Assembly: GCF_900090195.1 (NCBI RefSeq)
Contig: NZ_LT607803.1
Location: 6,226,229 to 6,290,228, forward strand
DNA length: 64,000 nucleotides
Source: Variovorax sp. HW608
Lineage (GTDB): Bacteria > Pseudomonadota > Gammaproteobacteria > Burkholderiales > Burkholderiaceae_C
Direction: 5' to 3'
Of the stretch, positions 27,238-35,778 are shown in pieces; positions within the stretch are counted from its first letter, which is position 1, and each line of letters opens with the position of its first letter. The translations under genes and the position numbers were made by a program. The notes below the pieces were generated by a model. That model did no database searches. It saw only the letters and a list, made by a program, of their open reading frames with translations, and was not told where the DNA came from.

Positions 27238-28125
27238 TCAGAGCTTGTTGCGCGTGAGGACGCGCGCGAGGATGTTGAGTGCAAGAACCGCGAGCGTGAT
27301 CAGGAACACGCCGGCCCAGGCGAGCTGCTGCCAGTTCTCGTAGGGGCTCATCGCGAACTTGAAGATCGTCACCGGCAGGCTGGCCATCGGCTGCGTCAGG
27401 TCGGCAGTCCAGAACTGGTTGCTCAGCGCGGTGAAGAGCAGCGGCGCGGTTTCGCCTGCGATGCGCGCCACGGCCAGCAGCACGCCGGTCACGACGCCCG
27501 CACGCGCGGCACGCAGGGTGATGCTCAGGATCACCCGCCACTTCGGCGTGCCCAGCGCATAGGCCGCTTCGCGCAGGCCCGGCGGCACGAGCTGCAGCAT
27601 GTTCTCGGTCGTGCGGATCACGACCGGGATCACGATCAGCGCCAGCGCCACGGCGCCGGCAATGCCCGAGAACGACCTGAACTGGGCGACGACGAGCGCG
27701 TAGACGAACAGGCCGATCACGATCGACGGCGCCGACAGGAGGATGTCGTTGACGAAGCGGATGACGGCCGACAGCCAGCCCTTGGGGTTGTACTCGGCCA
27801 GGTAGATGCCGGCCATGATGCCGATCGGCGCGCCGATGAAGGTGGCAAGGGCCACCATCACCACCGACCCGAAGATCGCGTTGGCGATGCCGCCGGCTTC
27901 GTTCGGCGGCGGCGTCATCTCGGTCAGCGCGGCCAGCGTGAGCCCGCCGAAGCCCAGGCGCAGCGTCTCCCAGAGGATCCAGATGAGCCAGAACACGCCG
28001 AAGGCCATCGCGGCGAGCGACAGCCCCAGGGCGATGATGTTGACGCGCTTGCGGCCGGCGAACTTGGCCGCCCGCGTCTGTTCGAGCGCCTTGGCATTGC
28101 GCAGACGTTCAGCAGCGGTCGTCAT
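27238..28125 (-). CDS. pstA: Phosphate ABC transporter permease PstA
   Basis: Inner-membrane channel subunit, 295 residues, six predicted membrane helices. PstA-specific stretches include [20 protein letters not shown] and the EAA loop [23 protein letters not shown] 28125 overlaps the pstC stop by the ATGA arrangement, so translation is coupled. Partner of PstC, PstB and PstS. Confidence 0.96.
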   Translation of the reverse strand: MTTAAERLRNAKALEQTRAAKFAGRKRVNIIALGLSLAAMAFGVFWLIWILWETLRLGFGGLTLAALTEMTPPPNEAGGIANAIFGSVVMVALATFIGAPIGIMAGIYLAEYNPKGWLSAVIRFVNDILLSAPSIVIGLFVYALVVAQFRSFSGIAGAVALALIVIPVVIRTTENMLQLVPPGLREAAYALGTPKWRVILSITLRAARAGVVTGVLLAVARIAGETAPLLFTALSNQFWTADLTQPMASLPVTIFKFAMSPYENWQQLAWAGVFLITLAVLALNILARVLTRNKL

Positions 28126-29192
28126 GCCTTCTTCCCTTCACTCTTGCGCATCTGCTGCAGCAGCAGCTTCGACAGCGACAGCACCACGAACGTGATGAAG
28201 AACAGCACGAGGCCCAGATACATCAGCGATGCCTGGTGCAGGCCCGCGCCGGCTTCGGCGAACTCGTTGGCGAGCACGGAGGTGATGCTGTTCGCGGCCT
28301 CGAAGACCGACAGCGATGCGAGCTGGTTGGTGTTGCCGATCACGAAGGTCACGGCCATGGTCTCGCCGAGCGCGCGGCCCAGGCCGAGCATGACGCCGCC
28401 GATCACACCGGCCTTGGTGTAGGGCAGCACGACCTTCGACACCACTTCCCACGTCGTGGAGCCGAGCCCGTAGGCCGATTCCTTGAGCAGTGCGGGCGTG
28501 ACCTCGAACACGTCGCGCATCACCGCGGCGATGAACGGGATGATCATGATCGCGAGGATGATCCCCGCCGACAGGATGCCGATACCCACCGGCGGCCCGG
28601 ACACCAGCGCGCCGAGGTAGGGCACGCCCGCGAAGAGCTTCTGCAGCGGCTGCTGCACATAGGTGGAAAGGATCGGGCCGAAAACCAGGAGGCCCCACAT
28701 GCCATAGACGATCGAAGGCACGGCCGCAAGGAGTTCGATGGCGGTGCCGAGCGGCCGCTTGAGCCAGGCCGGCGACATCTCGGTGAGGAAGAGCGCGATG
28801 CCGAAGCTCACCGGCACGGCAATCACCAGGGCGATGAAGGAGGTGGCCAACGTGCCGTAGATCATCACGAGGCCGCCGAATTCGTTCTGCACGGGATCCC
28901 ACACGCTGCTGGTGAGGAAGCCGAGACCGAATTTGGAGATGGCCGGCCAGGCGCCGGCCAGCAAGGAAAGGAGGATGCCGATCAGCATCGCGAGCGTGAG
29001 CAGCGCCGCGCCTTTTGCGGCGAGGCCGAACAGGCGATCGGCCGTGGGGCCGGAGCGCGGGCGCTTGGCCGGCGGCGGGCTCGCCTTCGCACGGGCGCGC
29101 TCGGTGGTCACGTCGAGCGGCGCGGCGTTCGCAGGAAATGTGGTTGACACAGGTCGCTCCGAAAGCGGCGCGCCGTCAAGCGGATTGCCCAT
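28122..29192 (-). CDS. pstC: Phosphate ABC transporter permease PstC
   Basis: Second channel subunit, 356 residues. A cytoplasmic N-terminal extension of about 50 residues, rich in Ala, Pro and Arg ([20 protein letters not shown]), precedes the first membrane helix ([16 protein letters not shown]). The PstC motif [16 protein letters not shown] and the EAA loop [20 protein letters not shown] are present. It starts 20 bp after the pstS stop. Confidence 0.96.
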   Translation of the reverse strand: MGNPLDGAPLSERPVSTTFPANAAPLDVTTERARAKASPPPAKRPRSGPTADRLFGLAAKGAALLTLAMLIGILLSLLAGAWPAISKFGLGFLTSSVWDPVQNEFGGLVMIYGTLATSFIALVIAVPVSFGIALFLTEMSPAWLKRPLGTAIELLAAVPSIVYGMWGLLVFGPILSTYVQQPLQKLFAGVPYLGALVSGPPVGIGILSAGIILAIMIIPFIAAVMRDVFEVTPALLKESAYGLGSTTWEVVSKVVLPYTKAGVIGGVMLGLGRALGETMAVTFVIGNTNQLASLSVFEAANSITSVLANEFAEAGAGLHQASLMYLGLVLFFITFVVLSLSKLLLQQMRKSEGKKA

Positions 29193-29212
29193 GGGCGCGC
29201 CGGGTGTCTTGC

Positions 29213-30265
29213 TTACTTGCCCGAAACCGGAGCGACGGGCTTGCCCGACGCGTCCTTGATGTCGCCCCAGGCGGTGGCGATCACGCCCTTGACCTTGTCG
29301 GGCATCGGCACGTAGTCCAGGTCGCCGGCGGTCTTGTCACCGTTCTTGTAGGCCCAGTCGAAGAACTTCAGCGTGGTCGTCGCCTGCGCCGGCTTGTCCT
29401 GCGTCTTGTGCATCAGGATGAAGGTCGCGCCGGTGATCGGCCACGACTCCTTGCCCGCCTGGTCGGTCAGCACCTGGTAGAAGCTCTTGGACCAGTCCGC
29501 ACCCGCCGCAGCCGCCTTGAAGGCCGAATCGTCCGGCGACACGAAGTGGCCGTCCTTGTTCTGCATCTGGGCGTAGTTCATCTTGTTCTGCTTGACGTAG
29601 GCGTACTCCACGTAGCCGATCGAGTTGGGCAGACGGTTCACGAACGCGGCAACGCCCTCGTTGCCCTTGCCGCCCGCGCCGGTGGGCCAGTTCACGGCCG
29701 TGCCGTCGCCGACCTTGGCCTTCCACTCGGGGTTGGCCTTGCTCAGGTAGTTGGTGAACAGGAACGTGGTGCCCGAGCCGTCCGCGCGGCGCACCGGCGC
29801 GATGGCCGCGTCCGGCAGGTTCAGCGACGGGTTCAGCGCCTTGATGGCCGCATCGTTCCACTTGGCGATCTTGCCCAGGTAGATGTCGCCCAGCACCTGG
29901 CCGCTGAGCTTGAGCTCGCCGGCCTTGATGCCCTGGATGTTGACCACCGGCACCACCCCGCCGATGACGGTGGGGAACTGCATCAGGCCCTTGCTCTTGA
30001 GCTCGTCGTCCGACAGCGGCATGTCCGAGGCGCCGAAGTCCACGGTCTTGGCGTCGATCTGCTTGATGCCGGCGCCCGAACCCACGGACTGGTAGTTGAT
30101 CTTGGCGCCGGTGGCCTTGTTGAAGTCGGAGGCCCACTTCGAATACAGCGGCGCCGGGAAGCTGGCACCGGCGCCTGTGGCCTCTTCGGCGAAGGCGGAA
30201 ACATGCGCGGCGAACGCGGCGGCAATCAGGCCGGCGGCTGCTGCGAACTTGAACATCATTTTCAT
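29213..30265 (-). CDS. pstS: Periplasmic phosphate-binding protein PstS
   Basis: High-affinity phosphate receptor, 350 residues. The signal peptide runs [20 protein letters not shown] to about VSAFA-EEA. Phosphate-contact motifs: [34 protein letters not shown] and [18 protein letters not shown]. Start ATG 30265 has AAGGAAG upstream on the minus strand. It heads the pst-pho operon and is preceded by a Pho box and a TCTAGA -10-like hexamer (30318-30323). Confidence 0.97.
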   Translation of the reverse strand: MKMMFKFAAAAGLIAAAFAAHVSAFAEEATGAGASFPAPLYSKWASDFNKATGAKINYQSVGSGAGIKQIDAKTVDFGASDMPLSDDELKSKGLMQFPTVIGGVVPVVNIQGIKAGELKLSGQVLGDIYLGKIAKWNDAAIKALNPSLNLPDAAIAPVRRADGSGTTFLFTNYLSKANPEWKAKVGDGTAVNWPTGAGGKGNEGVAAFVNRLPNSIGYVEYAYVKQNKMNYAQMQNKDGHFVSPDDSAFKAAAAGADWSKSFYQVLTDQAGKESWPITGATFILMHKTQDKPAQATTTLKFFDWAYKNGDKTAGDLDYVPMPDKVKGVIATAWGDIKDASGKPVAPVSGK

Positions 30266-30327
30266 AAAGGCTTCCTTTGGTATGCACAAAAGCCCCCTCT
30301 CAGGGGTTGGCACGGACTCTAGAAAGC

Positions 30328-30349
30328 TTGTGTGACAGTGCGATGACAC
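30328..30349 (-). promoter_or_regulatory. Pho box upstream of pstS
   Basis: Read on the minus strand, GTGTCAT-CGCA-CTGTCAC-ACAA: two 11-bp units matching the PhoB consensus CTGTCAT plus four bases. A degenerate third unit (CTGTCGA) lies just upstream. It ends 62 bp before the pstS ATG, with a -10-like TCTAGA in between. Confidence 0.85.
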
Positions 30350-30397
30350 ATTCGACAGAGGAGAATCATGCCCCGGAACAGGCGCCGGTGTGTGACG

Positions 30398-30419
30398 CTG
30401 TCATCGAACCGTCATATGG
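30398..30419 (+). promoter_or_regulatory. Pho box upstream of ppx
   Basis: CTGTCAT-CGAA-CCGTCAT-ATGG on the plus strand: two 11-bp PhoB half-sites, 82 bp before the ppx ATG. Together with the pstS box it makes a divergent PhoB-controlled region. Confidence 0.8.
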
Positions 30420-30500
30420 CGCGCCTAGCCTTGTCCCCTCGCCGGAAACGGCCATTGCGCCCGTCCGGCTACGATCAAGCCCCGAAATTCCAACTTCAAC

Positions 30501-32039
30501 ATGCAAAACGGAACCCGCCTCGCCGCGGTCGACCTGGGCTCGAACAGCTATCGCCTGGAAATCGGCCGGGTCGATCACGGCCAGATCCACCGTACCGAGT
30601 ACATCAAAGAGACCGTCCGCCAGGGCAACGGCCTCGACAGCGCCCGCAATCTCACCCCCGAAGCGATGCAGCGGGGCTGGGACACCCTCGCCCGCTTCGC
30701 CGAACGGCTGGCCGGCTTCAAGCGCTCGGAAGTCCGCGCGGTGGCCACGCAGACGCTGCGCGAGGCTCGCAACCGCGACGAGTTCCTGTTGCGCGCACGC
30801 ACCATTCTGGGGTTCGGGATCGACGTGATCTCCGGTCACGAGGAAGCGCGCCTGATCTATCTGGGCGTCGCCCACATGCTGCCGCACACCGACGCCTCGA
30901 ACACCGAGCGCCGGCTGGTCGTCGACATCGGGGGGCGCTCGACGGAGATCGTCCTCGGCCAGGGGCTCGAGCCCGAGGCCATGGAGTCCTACCGCGTGGG
31001 CAGCGTCGCCTGGTCGATGAAGCACTTCGGGCAGGGCCTGTTCACGCCCGCCGCCTTCCGCGCCGCCGAGGTCGCGGCCAAGGCGGTGCTCGACGATGCG
31101 CTGTCCACCTACGTGCCGGACCGCTGGGACGTGGCCTACGGCTCGTCGGGCACGATCGGCGCGGTCGGCGACGTGCTCGCGGCCGCCGGCAGCGAGCCCG
31201 GGAGCATCACGCGCGAGGGGCTGGACTGGCTGCTCGACCGGCTGCTGAAGGCCGGCAGCGCGGACCGCCTGCGCATCGACGGCATGCGCGAGGACCGCAA
31301 GGCGGTGATCGGCGGCGGCGTGAGCGTGCTGCGCGCGGTGTTCGACCTGCTGGAGATCGAGGAGATGCGGGTCGCCCAGGGCGCCCTGCGGCACGGCGTG
31401 CTCTACGAATTGCTGGAACGCGACCATGTCGTGGCCGATCTGCGCAGTTCCACGGTCGCCCGGCTGGCGAACCGCTTTGCGGCGGATGCCGCGCAGGCCC
31501 GGCGGGTCGGCGACACCGCGGCCGAACTGTTCCTGCAGCTCGAGCCGCGCGCACGCGGCGCCAGCACCACCAGCCGTCCCGGCCGCTCGCTGCGCAAGCT
31601 CGGATGGGCCGCGAAGCTGCACGAGATCGGCACCCATGTTTCGCACAGCGACTATCACAAGCACGGCGCCTACATCCTGGACAACACCGAGGCGCCCGGT
31701 TTCGCGGTCAACGAGATGCACTGGCTCAGCCAGCTCGTGCTCGGCCACCGGGGCAAGCTGCGCAAGCTGGAAATGGTGCTGGACGACGAGGCCTTCGTCT
31801 GGCAGCTGCTCGCCCTGCGGCTGGCGGTGATCCTCTGCCACGCACGGCGCGATCCGGACCTGGAGGGCTTCAGGATCGGCCACACCCCCGGCAGCCGGCT
31901 CTTCACCATCACCACGAGGCCGGAATGGGCCGAGATCTATCCCCAATCGAGCCACCTCCTGCGGGAAGAGGTCCTGTCGTGGCAGAAGACCAACTGGCGG
32001 GTCGAGCTCGCCGGCGGGCTGATGAAGGCGGCCGCCTAA
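30501..32039 (+). CDS. ppx: Exopolyphosphatase (Ppx/GppA family)
   Basis: Releases phosphate from the ends of polyphosphate chains, or hydrolyses pppGpp if it acts as GppA; 512 residues. ASKHA-fold motifs: phosphate-1 LAAVDLGSNSYRLEIG (residues 7-22), phosphate-2 LVVDIGGRSTEIVLG, and AYGSSGTIGAVGDVL. A C-terminal HD-like domain has KLHEIGTHVSHSDYHKHGAY, where His and Asp would bind metal. Divergent from pstS with its own Pho box, and one base from the convergent sixA stop. Confidence 0.95.
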   Translation: MQNGTRLAAVDLGSNSYRLEIGRVDHGQIHRTEYIKETVRQGNGLDSARNLTPEAMQRGWDTLARFAERLAGFKRSEVRAVATQTLREARNRDEFLLRARTILGFGIDVISGHEEARLIYLGVAHMLPHTDASNTERRLVVDIGGRSTEIVLGQGLEPEAMESYRVGSVAWSMKHFGQGLFTPAAFRAAEVAAKAVLDDALSTYVPDRWDVAYGSSGTIGAVGDVLAAAGSEPGSITREGLDWLLDRLLKAGSADRLRIDGMREDRKAVIGGGVSVLRAVFDLLEIEEMRVAQGALRHGVLYELLERDHVVADLRSSTVARLANRFAADAAQARRVGDTAAELFLQLEPRARGASTTSRPGRSLRKLGWAAKLHEIGTHVSHSDYHKHGAYILDNTEAPGFAVNEMHWLSQLVLGHRGKLRKLEMVLDDEAFVWQLLALRLAVILCHARRDPDLEGFRIGHTPGSRLFTITTRPEWAEIYPQSSHLLREEVLSWQKTNWRVELAGGLMKAAA

Positions 32040-32040
32040 T

Positions 32041-32502
32041 CTACAGCAGCTCGGGCGCCTGCACCGTCACCACGACCGTCTGCACGTCGCCGTCGCGTTC
32101 GCGCGTGCGGATCCACCAGACCGAGCCCTTGCGCACCGGGCAGCTGTCCTGCTGCAGGCCGAGCAGCAGCGAAATGGCCTGCCCGAGCGAAGGCTGGTGG
32201 CCGACCATCAGCACCACCGACTTGCCGTTGGGCCAACCCGCGGCGGATAGCAAGGCATCGGGCGTCGTGTCGGGCGCAAGCTCGCTGCGCAGCTTGTACT
32301 TGCGGCCGAGCGCGAGCACCGTCTGCTCGCAGCGGCGGGCGGGGCTGCAGACGATGCGGGTGCCTTCCGGCAGCTGACGGTCCAGCCATGCGGCCATGCG
32401 CTTGGCCTGCTTCTCGCCGCGCGGGGTCAGCGAGCGCTGCATGTCGTCCATGCCCTCGACCGACTCATCGGCCTCGGCGTGGCGCCAGAAAATCAGATCC
32501 AT
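32041..32502 (-). CDS. sixA: SixA-type phosphohistidine phosphatase
   Basis: Histidine-phosphatase superfamily protein, 153 residues, the size of SixA. The N-terminal RHG-like triad is IFWRHAEADES (residues 4-14), the second Arg is in IVCSPARRCEQT, and the second catalytic His is in LMVGHQPSLGQA. Start ATG 32502 (MDLIFWRHAE). It lies 4 bp after ppk1 on the same strand, so probably shares its transcript. In E. coli, SixA dephosphorylates His-phosphorylated proteins; here polyphosphate context is suggested only by position. Confidence 0.9.
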   Translation of the reverse strand: MDLIFWRHAEADESVEGMDDMQRSLTPRGEKQAKRMAAWLDRQLPEGTRIVCSPARRCEQTVLALGRKYKLRSELAPDTTPDALLSAAGWPNGKSVVLMVGHQPSLGQAISLLLGLQQDSCPVRKGSVWWIRTRERDGDVQTVVVTVQAPELL

Positions 32503-32506
32503 GCTG

Positions 32507-34696
32507 TCAGCTCCGTGGTGCAGCGCGTTGGAGTCCGCGCGATGCATAACGATTCATGAGCGCCGTCTGCGCGCCATGGGCTTCGATGGTGCGCGATGCG
32601 CCCTCCTCGCCCGCGTGGGTGTCCTTGTAGACGCGGTGGTAGACGCCGTCGGAATCCAGGTTCCAGGCATCGCGCCCGTCATGCAGGTAGGCCACCAGGC
32701 ATTCGTCGATGAGCCGCTGCCGCAGCACCGGGTCGGTCACGGGCCAGGCCAGCTCGATGCGCCGCAGCATGTTGCGGTTCATCCAGTCGGCGCTCGACAG
32801 GTAGAGCGATTCGTCGTTGCCCTGCCGGAAATAGAAGACGCGCGAATGCTCCAGGAAGCGGCCGATCACCGAACGCACGCGGATGTTGTCGGTCAGCCCC
32901 GGCACCTTCGCCGGCAAGGTGCAGGCCCCGCGCACGATCAGGTCGATCTTCACGCCCTTCTGTCCTGCCTTCACCAGCGCGGCGATCAGGGCCTCGTCGG
33001 TCAGGGCGTTCATCTTCACGACGATGCGGGTCGGCTCGCCGGCGGCCGCGGCCGCGCCCAGCGCGTCGATGCGCGCGATCAGATTGCGATGCAGGTCGAA
33101 GGGCGCAAGCCACATCCGGTTGAGCTTCGGCAGGCGGCTCTGGCTGGCCATGTGGACGAAGACGGCCTCCATGTCGGCCGTGAGCAGCGGGTCGGCCGTC
33201 AGATGGCTGATGTCGGTATAGAGCGCCGCGGTGCGCGGGTTGTAGTTGCCGGTCGACAGATGCCCGTAGCGGCGCATCTGCTTGCCCTCGCGGCGCGTGA
33301 CCAGCAGCATCTTCGCGTGCGTCTTCAGGCCGACCACGCCATAGACCACCTGGGCGCCGATCGATTCGAGCATCTCGGCCCAATTGATGTTGGCCTCTTC
33401 GTCGAAGCGCGCCTTGAGCTCCACGACCGCGGTCACTTCCTTGCCGCGCCGCACCGCTTCGCGCAGCAGGTCCATCATCTGCGAGTCGGCGCCGGTGCGG
33501 TAGATCGTCTGCTTGATCGCGAGCACCTGCGGGTCCTGCACCGCTTCGCGCAGGAACGCGAGCACGCCTTCGAAGTTCTCGAAAGGCTGGTGGATGAGCA
33601 CGTCGCCGCGCTGCAGTCGCTCGAAGAAGGATTGCCCCGGCGACAGCGCCACCGGGTAGGAGGCCTGGTACGGCGGAAACCTGAGCTGCGGCTCGTCGAT
33701 CAGGTCGATCATCTGCGCGACCCGCGCGAGGTTGACCGGCCCGTGAACGCGATACAGCGCCTGCGGCGGCAGGTCGAACTGCGCCAGCAGGAAGCTCGCG
33801 AGCGACTCGGCGCAGCTCGACGACACCTCCAGGCGCACGGCCTGCCCGAAATGACGGTGCTGAAGACCCTGCCTGAGCGCGGTGCGCAGGTTCTTGACGT
33901 CCTCCTCGTCGACCGCGAGGTCGGAATGGCGCGTCACCCGGAACTGGGAGAACTCGCCGACCTCGCGCCCCGGGAACATGCTCGACAGGTGCGCCCGCAC
34001 CACGCTCGACAGCGCAATGAACAGCGTCTTGCCGCCCGACACCTTGGCCGGCATGCGGATCATGCGCGGCAGCACCCGCGGCACCTTCAGGATCGCGATC
34101 GGGTTTTCACGGCCGAAGGCGTCCTTGCCGCCCAGGCGCACGATGAAGTTCAGCGACTTGTTCGCAACCTGCGGGAACGGATGCGCCGGGTCCAGCCCGA
34201 CCGGGATGAGCAGCGGGCGGACCTCGCGCTCGAAATAGTCGTGCACCCATTTGCGCTGCACCGCATTGCGTTCGCCATGCGAGATGATCTGGATGCCCTT
34301 GGCCGCGAAGGCCGGGATGAGCGCGTCGTTGTACAGCGCGTACTGCCGGTCCACCAGCGCGTGTGCCGCCTCGGCCAGCCGCTCGAACGATTCGACGTTG
34401 TAGTTGCCCTTGTGCTCGCCGGCGAGATGCGCGGCCAGATGCGGCGCGGCGCGAACCTCGAAGAACTCGTCGAGATTCGACGAAACGATCGTGAGGTAGC
34501 GCAGCCGCTCGATCAGCGGCACCTCGGTGCGATGCGCCCAGTCGAGCACGCGCTCGTTGAAGGCCAGGATGCTGTGGTCACGATCGAGCAGCGTGAGCCC
34601 GGGTTTGACGGGGGCGTTCAGGACGTCGCCGGATTCCGGCAAGGGGGAAACGAACTCAGGATCAGCCGACACAGATGCAACCATAGACCAAAACAT
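32507..34696 (-). CDS. ppk1: Polyphosphate kinase 1
   Basis: Makes polyphosphate reversibly from ATP; 729 residues from ATG 34696, or 725 from ATG 34684. PPK1 hallmarks: N domain DRDHSILAFNERVLDWA and LTIVSSNLDEFFEVRAA; catalytic core with the phospho-accepting His in GLKTHAKMLLVTRREG followed by YGHLSTGNYNPRTAALYTD; C-terminal SADWMNRNMLRRIELAWPV. Three Pho half-sites lie directly upstream and a fourth overlaps the longer start, which favours the downstream ATG. Confidence 0.96.
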   Translation of the reverse strand: MFWSMVASVSADPEFVSPLPESGDVLNAPVKPGLTLLDRDHSILAFNERVLDWAHRTEVPLIERLRYLTIVSSNLDEFFEVRAAPHLAAHLAGEHKGNYNVESFERLAEAAHALVDRQYALYNDALIPAFAAKGIQIISHGERNAVQRKWVHDYFEREVRPLLIPVGLDPAHPFPQVANKSLNFIVRLGGKDAFGRENPIAILKVPRVLPRMIRMPAKVSGGKTLFIALSSVVRAHLSSMFPGREVGEFSQFRVTRHSDLAVDEEDVKNLRTALRQGLQHRHFGQAVRLEVSSSCAESLASFLLAQFDLPPQALYRVHGPVNLARVAQMIDLIDEPQLRFPPYQASYPVALSPGQSFFERLQRGDVLIHQPFENFEGVLAFLREAVQDPQVLAIKQTIYRTGADSQMMDLLREAVRRGKEVTAVVELKARFDEEANINWAEMLESIGAQVVYGVVGLKTHAKMLLVTRREGKQMRRYGHLSTGNYNPRTAALYTDISHLTADPLLTADMEAVFVHMASQSRLPKLNRMWLAPFDLHRNLIARIDALGAAAAAGEPTRIVVKMNALTDEALIAALVKAGQKGVKIDLIVRGACTLPAKVPGLTDNIRVRSVIGRFLEHSRVFYFRQGNDESLYLSSADWMNRNMLRRIELAWPVTDPVLRQRLIDECLVAYLHDGRDAWNLDSDGVYHRVYKDTHAGEEGASRTIEAHGAQTALMNRYASRGLQRAAPRS

Positions 34697-34744
34697 GACA
34701 GTTTCACCACCACTTATGACAGTTGCATGACATTCGTGTGACGG
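34691..34744 (-). promoter_or_regulatory. Pho box array upstream of ppk1
   Basis: On the minus strand three contiguous 11-bp units occur: CCGTCAC-ACGA (34744-34734), ATGTCAT-GCAA (34733-34723) and CTGTCAT-AAGT (34722-34712). A fourth, CTGTCAT-GTTT, lies at 34701-34691, 21 bp further on and overlapping the first possible ppk1 start codon. Strong evidence for PhoB control. Confidence 0.88.
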
Positions 34745-34759
34745 TGTTTCCCCGCTGTC

Positions 34760-35635
34760 TCAATCGGCCGGATGACCCAGGAAGTGCTTGCGGTAGCGCG
34801 CCGGCAGGTCTTCGATGCGCATCAGCATGGGCAAGTCGGCCGTATTGAAATCCGGATCCCAGGCCGGCGGCCCGAGCACCTTGGCGCCGAGCCGCAGGTA
34901 GCCCCTGATCAGCGCGGGCGGCTCGATGTCGAGCGCGTCGTTGAGCCGGTGCACCGGCAGCGGCAGGCGCGGCTGCACGTGGTATTGAATAGGCGCAAGG
35001 TGCGTTGCCGACAACTGGCTCCAGATGCTCGCTGCCGCGTCACCGCTGGTCACGCCGTTGTGCCACATCGGGATGCTGGCGCAGCCGATCATGGTGTCGA
35101 GGCCGTTGCGGCTCATGAAATCCGCCAGCGCGCCCCAGAGTGCGAGGATCACGCCGCCCTGGCGGTGCTCGGCATGGACGCAGCTTCGGCCCAGTTCGAC
35201 CATGCGCTGGCGCAGGTCGCGCAGCCGGGTCAGGTCGAATTCGGTGTCGCTGTACGTGCTGCCGACCCGCCGGGCCTGCGCGGGAGTGAGCACCCGGTAG
35301 GTGCCGATCACGCGGCCGGTCGCATCGTCGCGCACCAGCAGGTGCTCGCAGAAGTCGTCGAACAGGTCCACGTCGTGACCCTCGATCGGGGTCGAGAGGC
35401 GGGCGCCCATCTCGCCGGCGAAGACCTCGTAGCGCAGGCGCTGCGCCGCGCGCACTTCATCCAGATGACGCGCCCAGGTCACGCTGATGCCGCCAGCCGC
35501 CTCCTTCGCCGCCGCCTGCGCTGCGCGCGGCACGGTGATTGCCTCGGAGCGCTGCACCGGGGTCTGGGCGGGCCAGAGGGCGGCACGCAGGCCCAGTTGC
35601 GAGAACGGAAACGTCGGTGTGGGCAGTTCTTTCAT
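34760..35635 (-). CDS. olsB: OlsB-like GNAT acyltransferase (ornithine N-acyltransferase)
   Basis: Predicted to transfer 3-hydroxyacyl-ACP to ornithine, the first step of ornithine-lipid synthesis; 291 residues. The Acetyltransf_5-type core is visible: AAQRLRYEVFAGEMGARL (about residues 65-82), HDVDLFDDFCEHLLVRD, VIGTYRVLTPAQA and VELGRSCVHAEHRQGGVI, then FMSRNGLDTMIGCASIPM. The same fold is shared with hemolysin-like acyltransferases and AHL synthases, so substrate is inferred. Position beside ppk1 fits phosphate-saving membrane remodelling, but I saw no Pho box in front of it. No olsA is adjacent. Confidence 0.75.
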   Translation of the reverse strand: MKELPTPTFPFSQLGLRAALWPAQTPVQRSEAITVPRAAQAAAKEAAGGISVTWARHLDEVRAAQRLRYEVFAGEMGARLSTPIEGHDVDLFDDFCEHLLVRDDATGRVIGTYRVLTPAQARRVGSTYSDTEFDLTRLRDLRQRMVELGRSCVHAEHRQGGVILALWGALADFMSRNGLDTMIGCASIPMWHNGVTSGDAAASIWSQLSATHLAPIQYHVQPRLPLPVHRLNDALDIEPPALIRGYLRLGAKVLGPPAWDPDFNTADLPMLMRIEDLPARYRKHFLGHPAD

Positions 35636-35778
35636 GCGGGGTCCCTTTCTGCGGACGGAGTCTCGGCATCCGCGGTGAAACAAGCGTGTCAGTCCGGTGG
35701 CAATTGCGTGACTCGCACCCAATCGGCCGTATCGGCGTTTAATGCCGGGAATTCGCTCAATGGAGTCCTGGAGTTTTC

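Noticed and set aside
35636..35778. Pho box upstream of the OlsB-like gene
   Set aside because: No pair of CTGTCAT-like units at 11-bp spacing on the minus strand.
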